DNA of 64,000 nt from Streptomyces sp. 11x1 (GTDB lineage Bacteria; Actinomycetota; Actinomycetes; Streptomycetales; Streptomycetaceae), in assembly GCF_032598905.1 (NCBI RefSeq), contig NZ_CP122458.1, positions 1,426,001-1,490,000 on the forward strand. The letters are read 5' to 3'. The notes below the pieces were generated by a model. It did not search any database. It saw nothing but the letters and a program-made list of their open reading frames with translations, and was not told the origin of the DNA. Shown here in pieces: positions 8,342-17,195 of the stretch. Positions within the stretch are counted from its first letter, which is position 1, and the number at the start of each line of letters is the position of its first letter. The translations under genes and the position numbers were made by a program.

Positions 8342-9214
8342 ATGGCCGTCGACACCACCTCCGGCGGGCGGGACCGGTTCCTCACGCTCAACGGGCTGCG
8401 CGCCCACTACGTGGAGTGGGGCGAGGCGGACCGGCCCGCGATCGTCATGCTGCACGGACTGCGCAGCTACGCCCGGACGTTCGAGCCGCTGGCCGGGCGG
8501 TTGCAGGACCGGTACCGCGTCCTGGCCCTCGACACGCGCGGGCGGGGCGACAGCGACTGGGACCCGAACGGCGCGTACCACACGGAGTCCTACGTCGCCG
8601 ATCTGGAGAAGTTCACCGACCTTCTCGGCCTGGACGGATTCGTGCTGCTCGGCCACTCCATGGGCGGCGCCACCACGTACGTCTACGCGGCACGCCACCC
8701 CGAACGGGTGCGTGCGGCGGTCGTCGAGGACATCGGACCCGGCTCCTCGCTGTCCGGTGCGGGCGCCGAGCGCATAAGAAGGGAAGTGGCCGAGACCCCG
8801 CGTGACTTCCCCGACCAGGAGGCGGCCCGCCGGTACTGGCGGAGCATCCGGCCGCACATCTCCGAAGAGGCCCTCGAATCCAGGCTGCGGCACACCCTCA
8901 CACCGGACGAACAGGGGCGCTGGCGCTGGAAGTTCGACCTGGCGGGCATCGCGGCGGCCCGCCTCGACCCGGATCCGGCCCGCCAGGTCGACCTGTGGCC
9001 GTATGTCGAGGCGCTGCGCTGCCCGACCCTGGTCGTCCGCGGCGGGGAGTCCGACTTCCTGCCCGCCGCCACGGCGGTGGCGATGACGCTGCGCAACCCG
9101 CGGATCCGGCTGGTGGACGTCCCGGGCGCGGGCCATTACGTGCACGACGACGCCCCGGAGCCCTTCCACCACCATTTCACCCGATTCCTCAGGAGCGCGG
9201 AGGCCGTGCGATGA
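8342..9214 (+). CDS. Alpha/beta-fold hydrolase
   Basis: 290 residues. The oxyanion HG motif lies at 38-39 (VMLHGL), the nucleophile elbow GHSMGG has Ser106, and Asp238 and His265 complete a classical triad. Size and layout match carbon-carbon hydrolases that act on ring-cleavage products as well as many esterases. It begins one base after the previous stop, and its own stop overlaps the next start (ATGA), so translation is coupled to the FAD monooxygenase. In that context, hydrolysis of a meta-cleavage product (an MhpC-like role) is a reasonable inference. No sequence feature fixes the substrate. Confidence 0.85.
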   Translation: MAVDTTSGGRDRFLTLNGLRAHYVEWGEADRPAIVMLHGLRSYARTFEPLAGRLQDRYRVLALDTRGRGDSDWDPNGAYHTESYVADLEKFTDLLGLDGFVLLGHSMGGATTYVYAARHPERVRAAVVEDIGPGSSLSGAGAERIRREVAETPRDFPDQEAARRYWRSIRPHISEEALESRLRHTLTPDEQGRWRWKFDLAGIAAARLDPDPARQVDLWPYVEALRCPTLVVRGGESDFLPAATAVAMTLRNPRIRLVDVPGAGHYVHDDAPEPFHHHFTRFLRSAEAVR

Positions 9215-10893
9215 CCGAACCCGTCGTGCACCGCGCCCAGGTGGCCGTCGTCGGCGCCGGACCCGTCGGTGTGACAGTCGCCAACTACCTGGGCCGCTAC
9301 GGAGTGCGCACCCTGCTGATCGACCGCAGCGAGGACATCGTCGACTATCCCCGCGCGGTCGGCATGGACGACGAGTGCCTGCGCAGTTTCCAGGGCATCG
9401 GGCTCGCCGAGGAGATGCTCGGTGACATGATCCAGAACGTGCCGCTGAAGATGTTCGCCGCGAACGGCCACTGCCTGGCCGACATCCGGCCGGACACCAA
9501 GGAGTTCGGCTGGCCCCGGCGGAACATCTTCATGCAGCAACTCGCCGAACGCACCTTGCGCGAGGGTCTCACCCGCTATCCGAGCGTGCGGTCCCTGCTG
9601 GGGCACGAGCTGGTGCGTCTGGAGCAGGACGGCACCGAGGCCCGGCTCCACGTCGTCGGGCCCGACGGACAACGGGGGCTGGTGCACGCCGACTACGTGG
9701 TCGCCGCCGACGGCGGCCGCAGTACCGTGCGCGAGCAGCTGGGCATCCCGTTGAGCGGGGACACCCACCCGCGCAAGTGGGTGGTCATCGAGTGCGACAA
9801 CGATCCGCTCGACGCCCCTTACACGGGGCTGCACGGCGACCCGAAACGCCCGTACGTCTGTCTGGACCTGCCGTACAACTACCGCCGCTGGGAGTTCATG
9901 CTGTTCCCCGGCGAGGACGCCGAGGCGATGCTGCGGCCAGAGAAGGTGCACGAGCTGCTGTCCAGTCATGTGCCCGATCCCACGGCGCTCCACATCATCC
10001 GGGCCCGCGTGTACACACACCACTCGCGGGTGGCCGACCGGTTCGTGGACGGCCGGGTCTGTCTCGTGGGCGACGCCGCCCACCTGATGCCGCCGTGGGC
10101 CGGGCAGGGCATGAACACGGGAATCCGGGACGCGACCAACATCGCGTGGAAGCTGGCCGCCGTCGTCAGCGGTCGCGCCCATCCGCGGATCCTCGCCACC
10201 TACGACACCGAGCGGCGTGAGCACGCCCACGCGATGGTGAAGCTGTCGGACGCCATCGGCCGGTTCCTCTCGCCGACGAACACCACGGTGGCCCGGGCGC
10301 GCGACACGCTGGTGCGGGGCCTCACCGTCGCACCGCCGGTGCGCAGCTGGCTGGTGCACATGAGGTTCAAGCCCGTCCCCCGGTACACCGAGGGCATCAT
10401 GCTGCACGGCCGACGGGCAGAGAGGCGGAACTCCCCGGTGGGCCGGATGTTCGTCCAGCCGAGGGTGGAGACCGCCGACGGGCGGGTCGTCCCGCTGGAC
10501 GAGACCCTCGGCGAGGGGTTCGCCCTCATCGGCTACGGCACCGATCCGCTCGTCCATCTGGATCCCGACAGCCGTACCTTCTGGGACCGGATCGGCACGC
10601 GGTACCTCACGGTGGTCGAGTCCCGCTCGGGCCGGTCCCGTACCGAGCGGCGCACGTCGGCGACGGACTCGGTGACGGTGGAGGACGTCGACGGCACCCT
10701 GCGGGACTGGTTCGCCGCGCACGAGGGCGGTGTCGCCGTTGTCCGGCCGGACCGGTATCTCGCGGCCCTGGCCGTGCCCCGCGACCTCGGGGCGGTGACC
10801 GACGCGTTCGAGCGGCTGATCGCGCCGTCGCGGGCCGCGGAGTCCAAGGACGCCTGGCGTTCGGTGCCCGTCCCGGAGGGAGAGGCCTCGTGA
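9211..10893 (+). CDS. FAD-dependent aromatic monooxygenase, MhpA-like
   Basis: 560 residues, the size of 3-(3-hydroxyphenyl)propionate hydroxylase and related flavoprotein hydroxylases. The FAD dinucleotide site is VVGAGPVG (about 14-20), the DG motif is AADGGRSTVR, and the GD motif is GDAAHLMPPWAGQGMNTG with Asp288, all in the right order. The C-terminal thioredoxin-like domain of this group is also covered by the length. The ATG at 9211 overlaps the preceding stop by four bases. The enzyme probably uses NAD(P)H and oxygen to hydroxylate a phenolic or heteroaromatic acid, giving the substrate for ring cleavage. Assignment to a class A flavin hydroxylase is secure; the exact substrate is not. 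Confidence 0.88.
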   Translation: MTEPVVHRAQVAVVGAGPVGVTVANYLGRYGVRTLLIDRSEDIVDYPRAVGMDDECLRSFQGIGLAEEMLGDMIQNVPLKMFAANGHCLADIRPDTKEFGWPRRNIFMQQLAERTLREGLTRYPSVRSLLGHELVRLEQDGTEARLHVVGPDGQRGLVHADYVVAADGGRSTVREQLGIPLSGDTHPRKWVVIECDNDPLDAPYTGLHGDPKRPYVCLDLPYNYRRWEFMLFPGEDAEAMLRPEKVHELLSSHVPDPTALHIIRARVYTHHSRVADRFVDGRVCLVGDAAHLMPPWAGQGMNTGIRDATNIAWKLAAVVSGRAHPRILATYDTERREHAHAMVKLSDAIGRFLSPTNTTVARARDTLVRGLTVAPPVRSWLVHMRFKPVPRYTEGIMLHGRRAERRNSPVGRMFVQPRVETADGRVVPLDETLGEGFALIGYGTDPLVHLDPDSRTFWDRIGTRYLTVVESRSGRSRTERRTSATDSVTVEDVDGTLRDWFAAHEGGVAVVRPDRYLAALAVPRDLGAVTDAFERLIAPSRAAESKDAWRSVPVPEGEAS

Positions 10894-11228
10894 TCGTCGA
10901 GCAGCGGGACTACCTGCTCAAGCCGGGCGCGGCGGCGCACTACGTGCGGCTGTGGGAGGAGTACGGCCGAGAGCCCCAGGTGCGGATCCTCGGCAACCTC
11001 CTCGGCTGCTGGACCACCGAGGTCGGCGACCTCAACACGCTGGTCTACCTCTGGGGCTTCGAGAGCCTGGAGGACCGCGCCAAGAGACGCGCCGCGCTGG
11101 CGGAGGACGACGAGTTCGCGTCGTTCCGCGGCCGGGTGCGGGAGCTGCTCGTCCGGCAGACCAACCGGATCCTCGTCCCCGCCACCGAGCACGTCCATGT
11201 GTGCCCGTCCGGGGGAGGCCGGGGATGA
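10890..11228 (+). CDS. NIPSNAP-family protein
   Basis: 112 residues with the NIPSNAP (dimeric ferredoxin-like alpha/beta barrel) pattern: VEQRDYLLKPGAAAHYVRLWEEYG near the start and NTLVYLWGFESLEDRAKRRAAL in the middle. The GTG start overlaps the stop of the monooxygenase (GTGA), so it is translationally coupled. NIPSNAP proteins commonly accompany oxygenases in catabolic clusters; some dimeric barrel relatives decarboxylate or isomerise unstable products. Its role here is unknown. Confidence 0.8.
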   Translation: MIVEQRDYLLKPGAAAHYVRLWEEYGREPQVRILGNLLGCWTTEVGDLNTLVYLWGFESLEDRAKRRAALAEDDEFASFRGRVRELLVRQTNRILVPATEHVHVCPSGGGRG

Positions 11229-11659
11229 CCGCCGATCCGGCCCCCTCCGCGGCCGCGCAGGAGTACGTCGACGCCATGGCCCGCGACCGCGGGTACGTCC
11301 TCGACTACCACAAGGTCATGGCGCGGTACGACCTCGACGTCCTACGGGCGGCGAACGAGCTGGTCCGGGCGGCCTATCTGGCGCCCCGCAGTCTGGACCG
11401 CCGCACCAAGGAACTGCTGTTCATCCTCAGTCTGACCGTGATGCGCGCGGACCGGCATCACATCCAGAGCCACATCCGGGTGGCCCTCGACCTCGGGGTC
11501 ACCCCGCGGGAGATCCTGGAGGCGATCGAGATCGCCCTGCCGGAGGCCGGCATCGTCGCCTTCCAGGCCGGGCTGGAGGCCTGGCGGGAGACGGTCGGCG
11601 CCGTCGGCATCGAACCGAACTCCGTCGACGGGGAGGGCGGTTCGGGCTCGGTGGAGTGA
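11225..11659 (+). CDS. Carboxymuconolactone decarboxylase-like protein
   Basis: 144 residues, all helical in appearance. RTKELLFILSLTVMRADRHHIQSHIRVALDLGVTPREILEAIEIA is the core CMD/AhpD helix pattern, split here as the KELLFI, HHIQSH and GVTPREILEA segments. The Cys-x-x-Cys of AhpD peroxidases is absent, so it belongs with the decarboxylase/lactonase-like branch. The ATG overlaps the NIPSNAP stop by four bases and it is the last gene of the operon, followed by a strong terminator. A late step in aromatic degradation is inferred from family and context. Confidence 0.82.
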   Translation: MTADPAPSAAAQEYVDAMARDRGYVLDYHKVMARYDLDVLRAANELVRAAYLAPRSLDRRTKELLFILSLTVMRADRHHIQSHIRVALDLGVTPREILEAIEIALPEAGIVAFQAGLEAWRETVGAVGIEPNSVDGEGGSGSVE

Positions 11660-11679
11660 GTGGCGCGGCACGGCGAGAA

Positions 11680-11708
11680 GGGGCGGTCTCCAAGGAGACC
11701 GCCCCTTT
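11680..11708 (+). terminator. Bidirectional terminator between convergent genes
   Basis: GGGGCGGTCTCC (11680-11691) pairs perfectly with GGAGACCGCCCC (11694-11705), followed by TTT. It closes the catabolic operon and, read on the other strand, the convergent permease at 11724. Confidence 0.85.
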
Positions 11709-11723
11709 CGGGTGCGGGAGTCC

Positions 11724-13214
11724 TCACAGGGACGAGGGCACCTCGGGCAGCGCCGGCTCCGTCTCCCTGCCGGCCGTCCGGCGCCCGCCGCCGAGACGGC
11801 CGCCCCGCACGGCGCCCAGGACGAGCCCGCCGACGAACACCAGCAGGACGCCCAGCTCCAGGAGCAGGGCGGTGGCGCCGGAGGCGCTGATCAGGGTGGG
11901 GAAGTTGGCGATGGCCATGACCATGACGCCGAGCAGCAGCAGGACGGAGACGCTCGGCGCGATCAGCGTGTGCCAGGGACGGGTGTCCAGGCGGGTCCGC
12001 CGGAAGAAGGCCACGATGGAGAGCGAGGTGAGGATGTACAGCACCAGCAGCGACAGCACCGCCACTCCCCCGCCCCAGGTCAGCAGGGTGACCACCGGGT
12101 CGGCGCCGGCCACGGCGAACGGCACGACCATGGAGAGGGCGAGGACGGTCTGCGTCAGCCCGGCGATGTGGGGCGCCCCGTGCCGGTTGGTGTGCGACAG
12201 CCGGGCGGGCAGGACGCCGGTGGAGCCGAGCGAGTGGAGGTAGCGGTTGATCGCGTTGTGGAACGCGAGGATGCCCGCGAGGAGTGACGAGGCGAGCAGG
12301 ACGGCCATGGTGTCGGTGGCCCACGGGCCGAGGGTGTCGGTCACGGGCGCCAGGACCACCGAGGTGGCGTCGCCGTCGCGCAGGGCTGCGCGTGCCACGT
12401 CCTGCACCCTGTCCGCGCCGTGGTGGCTGACGACCATCCAGGAGACGAAGCTGAAGAACACCGAGATGACGACGACGGAGAGGTAGGTGGCCCTCGGCAC
12501 GGTGCGCGCGGGGTTCCTGGCCTCCTCCGCGTAGATGGCCGCGGACTCGAATCCGATCATCGAGGCGATGGCGAAGGTCAGGGCCACACCGGGCGCGCCG
12601 GCGAGGAACGCGGACGGCGCTAAGCTACCGGTGAGGTTCAGCCCCTGGGGGCCTCCGCCGGTGACGAACTCGTGGATCGCGAACGCCACGAGCAGCGAGC
12701 TCTCGGCGACGACGAGGAACGCCAGCAGCTTGGCGCCGAGTTCGATGTTGAGCGAGCCCAGGGTCTGCACGAGGGCCATCGTCGCCACCGCCCAGAGCCA
12801 CCAGGGCAGGTCGACGGAGAGGTACTGCACGGCCAGGCCCTTGACGACGACGCCGTACAGGCCGTACATGCCCGCCTGGGTGGCGCCGTAGCAGAGCAGG
12901 GCGGTCTGGGAGGCGCCGACTCCGACGGTTCCGCCGAGCCCGCGTGTCACATAGGTGTAGAAGGCTCCCGCGTCCGTGACGTGCCGACTCATGGTGATGA
13001 ACCCGACGGCGAAGACGGCGATGACGGCGCCGACGACGAGGTACGCGGCGGGCGCTCCACCGCCGTTGCCGAGGCCGAGCGGCACCGGCAGGGTGCCCAC
13101 GATGCCGGTGAGGGGGGCCTGCGCGGACAGGACGAAGAAGAGGATGCCGGCCACACCGACCGCACCACGGCGTAGGTGCGTGCGGTGTCCCGGATCGCGT
13201 GACTGCTGGGACAA
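11724..13214 (-). CDS. APC-family amino acid/amine permease
   Basis: 496 residues and about 12 hydrophobic segments. The conserved APC blocks LSAQAPLTGIVGTLPV near the start and IGFESAAIYAEEARNPARTVPRA mid-protein are clear. There is no ATG near the natural N-terminus; TTG at 13214 (MSQQSRDPG...) is chosen because AAGGAG stands five bases before it, while the upstream in-frame extension is low-complexity and lacks a ribosome site. It is divergent from the AraC regulator, which in turn precedes a copper amine oxidase, so it may import the amine that the oxidase attacks. Substrate specificity is an inference from position only. Confidence 0.87.
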   Translation of the reverse strand: MSQQSRDPGHRTHLRRGAVGVAGILFFVLSAQAPLTGIVGTLPVPLGLGNGGGAPAAYLVVGAVIAVFAVGFITMSRHVTDAGAFYTYVTRGLGGTVGVGASQTALLCYGATQAGMYGLYGVVVKGLAVQYLSVDLPWWLWAVATMALVQTLGSLNIELGAKLLAFLVVAESSLLVAFAIHEFVTGGGPQGLNLTGSLAPSAFLAGAPGVALTFAIASMIGFESAAIYAEEARNPARTVPRATYLSVVVISVFFSFVSWMVVSHHGADRVQDVARAALRDGDATSVVLAPVTDTLGPWATDTMAVLLASSLLAGILAFHNAINRYLHSLGSTGVLPARLSHTNRHGAPHIAGLTQTVLALSMVVPFAVAGADPVVTLLTWGGGVAVLSLLVLYILTSLSIVAFFRRTRLDTRPWHTLIAPSVSVLLLLGVMVMAIANFPTLISASGATALLLELGVLLVFVGGLVLGAVRGGRLGGGRRTAGRETEPALPEVPSSL

Positions 13215-13565
13215 GGGGACTCCTTGATCAGTACGGAGCGCGCCGGCGGGGAACACGGCACGGGACCCGGACGGGGGACGCCGCACGGGGAGGGGGCGTC
13301 AGGCCGAGGACGGTCGCGTTCGCGCCGGGACCGTGTCGGATCCTGGTGACCGCCGTCCGGATGTGATGGGGGACACTGTCCTGCCATCCGGGCCCGGGGA
13401 GGGTGCGCGGCCGTGCACGCGCTTTCGCCACTGCATGCACGGAGCGGAACCGAGGGGGCACGGACAGCGCTCCGCCGGTCCGCCCCGGCCGACGGGAACG
13501 ATCTTCCGGTCAAGGGGAGTTGACGATACGGTGGCGGAGCAGCAACGACCGGATGGAGCGCGTCC
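13215..13565. promoter_or_regulatory. Divergent control region between permease and AraC genes
   Basis: 351 bases without a gene. The one clear structure is an inverted pair CCGTGCA (13411-13417) and TGCACGG (13436-13442). The same GTGCAC core recurs ahead of the amine oxidase at 14582-14613. No convincing -10/-35 pair is visible. Confidence 0.45.
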
Positions 13566-14552
13566 ATGCGAACCGTCGTGACGACCGAGCAGGTCTCCCC
13601 GGACGAGCGGTTCGACTTCTGGGTCGAGGAGATGGCCCGTCTGATGGTCGCGCCGCTGGACACCACGCGGACGGCCACCGATGTCTTCCACGGCACGGCC
13701 GCCACCGGCCGGGTCGGCGCGCTGCGGCTGAGTTCGCTGAGCGCGGGACCGTTGCGGGTACGGCGTACGGAGTCGTCGGCCGCGCGCCACGAGGAGGACT
13801 TCTACAAGCTGGCCCTCCAGGTCTCGGGCTCCGCGGTGCTCGAGCAGGACGGCGCGCGGAGCCGGCTCACACCGGGTGACCTGGCGCTGTGCGACACCTC
13901 GCGCGCGTACGGCTTCACCTACGAGAGCCCCTTCAGCACGGTGCTGGTGCTGGTGCCGCGCCCGCTGATCCCGCTGCGACCGGAGACCCTGCGTGCGGTG
14001 ACGGCCCGGCGGATGGCTCCGGACCAGGGGGTGGGCGCGGTCGTGGCGCCGTTCCTGCGGTCGCTGACCGAGCAGAGCGCGCACTGTGCGGGGCCCGAGG
14101 TGTCGCGGCTGGCGGACGGAGCGGTGTCCCTGGTCACGGCGCTGCTGTGCGAGCGGCTCAACCGGGCGGCGCCGGTGGCACCCCATCTGGCGACCATGCT
14201 GCGCATCCGCGACTACATCGAGCGCCATCTCGCCGACCCTGACCTCACACCGGACGTGATCGCCGGGGCGCACGGCATCTCGCGGCGCTATCTCTTCAAG
14301 CTGTTCGCGCAGGAGGAGACGACGGTCGCCGGCTGGATCCGCACCCGGCGGCTGGAGCAGTGCGCCCGTGACCTCTCCGACCCGGCGACCCGGGACCAGC
14401 CGGTGGCCGCTATCGCCGCCCGCTGGGGGCTCCTCGACGGCCGTCACTTCGCCCGCGTCTTCAAGGCGGTCTACGGCGAGACCCCGCGGGACTACCGGCG
14501 GCGGGCCGGACGGGGTCAGGCGCCGGTGCAGCCCGCGCGCCTGGGCGGCTGA
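13566..14552 (+). CDS. AraC-family transcriptional regulator
   Basis: 328 residues. The N-terminal 180 residues match the AraC-binding-like cupin domain found in regulators of amine and aromatic catabolism (FYKLALQVSGSAVLEQDGARSRLTPGDLALCDTSR, given as the FYKLALQVSG and LTPGDLALCDTSR blocks). The C-terminus carries two helix-turn-helices, LTPDVIAGAHGISRRYLFKLF and QPVAAIAARWGLLDGRHFAR, ending in GETPRDYRRR, the AraC signature. It is flanked by a permease and a copper amine oxidase. By analogy to regulators of phenylethylamine/tyramine oxidation, it probably activates both in response to an amine or aldehyde. GTGCAC-type repeats on both sides of the gene are candidate binding sites. Confidence 0.9.
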   Translation: MRTVVTTEQVSPDERFDFWVEEMARLMVAPLDTTRTATDVFHGTAATGRVGALRLSSLSAGPLRVRRTESSAARHEEDFYKLALQVSGSAVLEQDGARSRLTPGDLALCDTSRAYGFTYESPFSTVLVLVPRPLIPLRPETLRAVTARRMAPDQGVGAVVAPFLRSLTEQSAHCAGPEVSRLADGAVSLVTALLCERLNRAAPVAPHLATMLRIRDYIERHLADPDLTPDVIAGAHGISRRYLFKLFAQEETTVAGWIRTRRLEQCARDLSDPATRDQPVAAIAARWGLLDGRHFARVFKAVYGETPRDYRRRAGRGQAPVQPARLGG

Positions 14553-14581
14553 CGGTGCCGCTTCGCCCCGGTTCCGCCGCT

Positions 14582-14634
14582 CAGTGCACTGCGAGGTGGC
14601 GTTCCGTGCACGGGCTCGGCTGAGCACGGTGCTC
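14582..14634 (+). promoter_or_regulatory. Array of palindromes ahead of the amine oxidase gene
   Basis: Three palindromes in 53 bases: CAGTGCACTG (14582-14591), CCGTGCACGG (14604-14613) and GAGCAC-G-GTGCTC (14622-14634). The centres are 22 and 20 bases apart, so all face the same side of the helix. The GTGCAC core is shared with the inverted pair at 13411-13442. They are good candidates for AraC-protein sites, although AraC sites are usually direct repeats. Confidence 0.5.
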
Positions 14635-14680
14635 CGGGCGGGAAAGCCCCTGCCGGGCTCTGGACGGAGCACGGGCCGCG

Positions 14681-14710
14681 CGTTTTTCATCTACGCACGT
14701 TGAAAAAACG
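14681..14710 (+). promoter_or_regulatory. AT-rich inverted repeat just before the amine oxidase start
   Basis: CGTTTTTCA (14681-14689) and TGAAAAAACG (14701-14710) form an inverted repeat with an 11-base centre. It ends 24 bases before the ATG. It could be an operator or a leader hairpin controlling translation. Confidence 0.4.
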
Positions 14711-14734
14711 GCGGCCTCCCCCGGAAGGAACGCG

Positions 14735-16663
14735 ATGACCTCCCCTGCCCCTCACCCTCTCGCACCGCTCACCCCGAGTGAGATCACCGCGGCCCGCGCG
14801 ATCCTCGCCGAAGCCGGTCTGCTGACCGACACCAGCCGCTTCGCGTACCTCGGCCTGGAAGAGCCGGAGAAGGACCTCCTGATGGCGCACGCCCCGGGCG
14901 ATCCCGTCGATCGTCGTGTGCGGGTCATGCTGCACGACACGGCGGGGGCGCCCGCGCATGACATCGTGCTCTCGCTGACCCGCCGCACGATCCACTCCGA
15001 CCACCCGCTCGATGCCGTCAAGGACGGGCAACTCCCCATCCTGGAGGAGGAGTTCGATCTGATCGAGGAGATCGTGGCCGCCGACGGGGGATGGCGGGCC
15101 GCGCTCGCCAGGCGCGGCCTCGACGGGGCACTGGTGCGGGTCGCCCCGCTCTCCGCGGGGGTGTACACGGACGAGTACCCCGAGGAGGCCGGACGCCGTG
15201 TCCTGCGGGGCCTCGCCTTCGTCCAGAAGAACCCGGAGGACTATGCCTGGGGGAATCCGGTCGACGGCCTCGTCGTCTACGTCGACGTGCTGAACAAGGC
15301 CGTCGACCGGATCATCGACCTCGACCCGGTGCCGCTGCCCGATGTGTCCGTCGACTTCGGCGACCCGGCGGTCACCGGCCGCCGCACCAGCCAGAAGCCC
15401 ATCGAGATCACCCAGCCCGAGGGGCCGAGCTTCACCCTCGACGGCAACCTCCTGGAGTGGGAGAACTGGTCCCTGCGGATCGGCTTCGACGCCCGCGAGG
15501 GCCTGGTCCTCCACCAGATCGCTTTCCACGACGGCGACAAGGGGCGCGACCGTCCCGTCATCCACCGCGCCTCGATCGCCGAGATGGTCGTCCCCTACGC
15601 CGACCCGTCGCCGGTGCGCTCCTGGCAGAACTACTTCGACACCGGTGAGTTCCTGATCGGCCGCATGGCGAACGCCCTCGAACTGGGCTGTGACTGCCTG
15701 GGCGACATCACCTACCTGGACGCCGTCATCGCCGACGACACGGGCGCGCCGCGCACCCTGCGCAACGCGATCTGTCTGCACGAGGAGGACCACGGCATCC
15801 TCTGGAAGCACACCGACCTGTGGACCGGCCGCGCGGAGACCCGCCGTCAGCGCCGGATGGTGCTCTCCTTCTTCACCACCATCGGCAACTACGACTACGG
15901 CTTCTACTGGTACCTCTACCTCGACGGCGCCATCGAGTTCGAGGCGAAGGCCACCGGCATCGTCTTCCCCTCCGCCTACCCGGGCCCCGGCTACCCGTAC
16001 GCCTCCGAGATCGCCCCGGGGCTCGGCGCCCCGTACCACCAGCACCTGTTCTGCGCCCGCCTGGACATGGCCGTCGACGGCCCGGCGAACCGGGTGGAGG
16101 AGATCGACGCCGTCCGGGTACCGATGGGACCGGACAACCCGCGGGGCAACGCGTTCGCCTTCCGGCGCACACCGCTGCGCACCGAGTCGGAGGCCCAGCG
16201 GGACGCCGACCCCGCCGTCGGCCGGGTGTGGCACATCTCGAACCCCGAGTCTCTCAACTCCCTGGGCACGCCCGTCGGGTACACCCTCCACCCGGAGGGC
16301 AGGCCGACACTGCTCGCCGACCCGGGCTCGTCCATCGCCGCCCGCGCCGCCTTCGCCACCCGGCATCTGTGGGTCACCGCCTACGATCCCGGCGAGCGCT
16401 ACCCCGCTGGCGACTTCGTCAACCAGCATCCCGGCGGCGCGGGCCTGCCCGCCTACACGGCCGCGGACCGTTCCCTCGACGGCCGGTCGCTCGTCGTGTG
16501 GCACACCTTCGGCCTCACGCACGCCCCCCGCCCGGAGGACTGGCCGATCATGCCCGTCGACCGCACGGGCTTCAAGCTCACCCCGACGGGCTTCTTCGAC
16601 CGCAACCCGACACTGGACGTCCCACCGGCCGCGGCCGTCTCCCACGGCTGCTGCGATGCATGA
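14735..16663 (+). CDS. Copper-containing primary-amine oxidase (TPQ enzyme)
   Basis: 642 residues, the normal bacterial size. The TPQ precursor tyrosine is Tyr386 in [10 protein letters not shown] (consensus NY[DE]Y). Copper ligands are His435 and His437 (HQHLF) and His596 ([11 protein letters not shown]), and the catalytic base is Asp302 in YFDTGEF. All essential residues are present. The enzyme deaminates primary amines, such as tyramine, phenylethylamine or histamine, to aldehydes with release of ammonia and peroxide. GGAAGGA precedes the ATG by five bases. No signal peptide, so it is cytoplasmic. The AraC regulator upstream and the permease beyond it are probable partners, and the aldehyde dehydrogenase at 3497 could take the product. 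Confidence 0.95.
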   Translation: MTSPAPHPLAPLTPSEITAARAILAEAGLLTDTSRFAYLGLEEPEKDLLMAHAPGDPVDRRVRVMLHDTAGAPAHDIVLSLTRRTIHSDHPLDAVKDGQLPILEEEFDLIEEIVAADGGWRAALARRGLDGALVRVAPLSAGVYTDEYPEEAGRRVLRGLAFVQKNPEDYAWGNPVDGLVVYVDVLNKAVDRIIDLDPVPLPDVSVDFGDPAVTGRRTSQKPIEITQPEGPSFTLDGNLLEWENWSLRIGFDAREGLVLHQIAFHDGDKGRDRPVIHRASIAEMVVPYADPSPVRSWQNYFDTGEFLIGRMANALELGCDCLGDITYLDAVIADDTGAPRTLRNAICLHEEDHGILWKHTDLWTGRAETRRQRRMVLSFFTTIGNYDYGFYWYLYLDGAIEFEAKATGIVFPSAYPGPGYPYASEIAPGLGAPYHQHLFCARLDMAVDGPANRVEEIDAVRVPMGPDNPRGNAFAFRRTPLRTESEAQRDADPAVGRVWHISNPESLNSLGTPVGYTLHPEGRPTLLADPGSSIAARAAFATRHLWVTAYDPGERYPAGDFVNQHPGGAGLPAYTAADRSLDGRSLVVWHTFGLTHAPRPEDWPIMPVDRTGFKLTPTGFFDRNPTLDVPPAAAVSHGCCDA

Positions 16664-17144
16664 ACTGCTTGCGGTGGCCGGTCTGGCGGCGGCGGTGGTC
16701 TGCCTGGCCGGTCATCTGCCGGGGCCGGTGCGCGGCTGGGGGCCGCACGCCGCCGTCACGGTGGTGATGGCCGTGATGGTCCTGCCGGGCGAGCGGTCGG
16801 GCGGGGCGGCGCTCGCCGGTACCGCCGCCGTCGCGGCGGCCGCCGTGTGGCGGCTGTGCGCGGGGTGCCCGGGGCTCGGCAGAGCCGCCGAGACGGCCGA
16901 CCTCGCGGCGATGGCACTGCTGACGGCGGCGGCCATGCCGTGGGGAACGGCCGTGCCGCACCACGGAGCCGGTGCCGGAACGGGGGCCGGCGAGCTCGCG
17001 CTGCTCGTGGCCGGCTGCTGGGCGGCGACGCGGACGGGGACCGTGATGTTCTCTCAACTACGCGGTGGACACGGCCCGTCGGCGCGACGGCAGGACGCGG
17101 CGGCGGTCCTCATGATCGCGGCGATGACCGCCATGGCATGGTGA
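16656..17144 (+). CDS. Small integral membrane protein, DUF5134-like
   Basis: 162 residues. Four to five hydrophobic segments are visible: [54 protein letters not shown] and [11 protein letters not shown]. The sequence resembles the actinobacterial DUF5134 membrane family, from memory and with moderate confidence. The ATG overlaps the last codons and stop of the amine oxidase by eight bases, so the two are coupled. Function is unknown; a membrane accessory role for amine uptake or copper handling would be speculation. Confidence 0.65.
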   Translation: MHELLAVAGLAAAVVCLAGHLPGPVRGWGPHAAVTVVMAVMVLPGERSGGAALAGTAAVAAAAVWRLCAGCPGLGRAAETADLAAMALLTAAAMPWGTAVPHHGAGAGTGAGELALLVAGCWAATRTGTVMFSQLRGGHGPSARRQDAAAVLMIAAMTAMAW

Positions 17145-17195
17145 AGCGGCACAGGCGGGCGCCGGTCCCGTCGGAGGAAGGGAGTCGGCGGGCTC

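Noticed and set aside
8995..9210. Upstream extension of the FAD monooxygenase
   Set aside because: It overlaps the hydrolase gene and the dinucleotide motif should start near the N-terminus, as it does from 9211.
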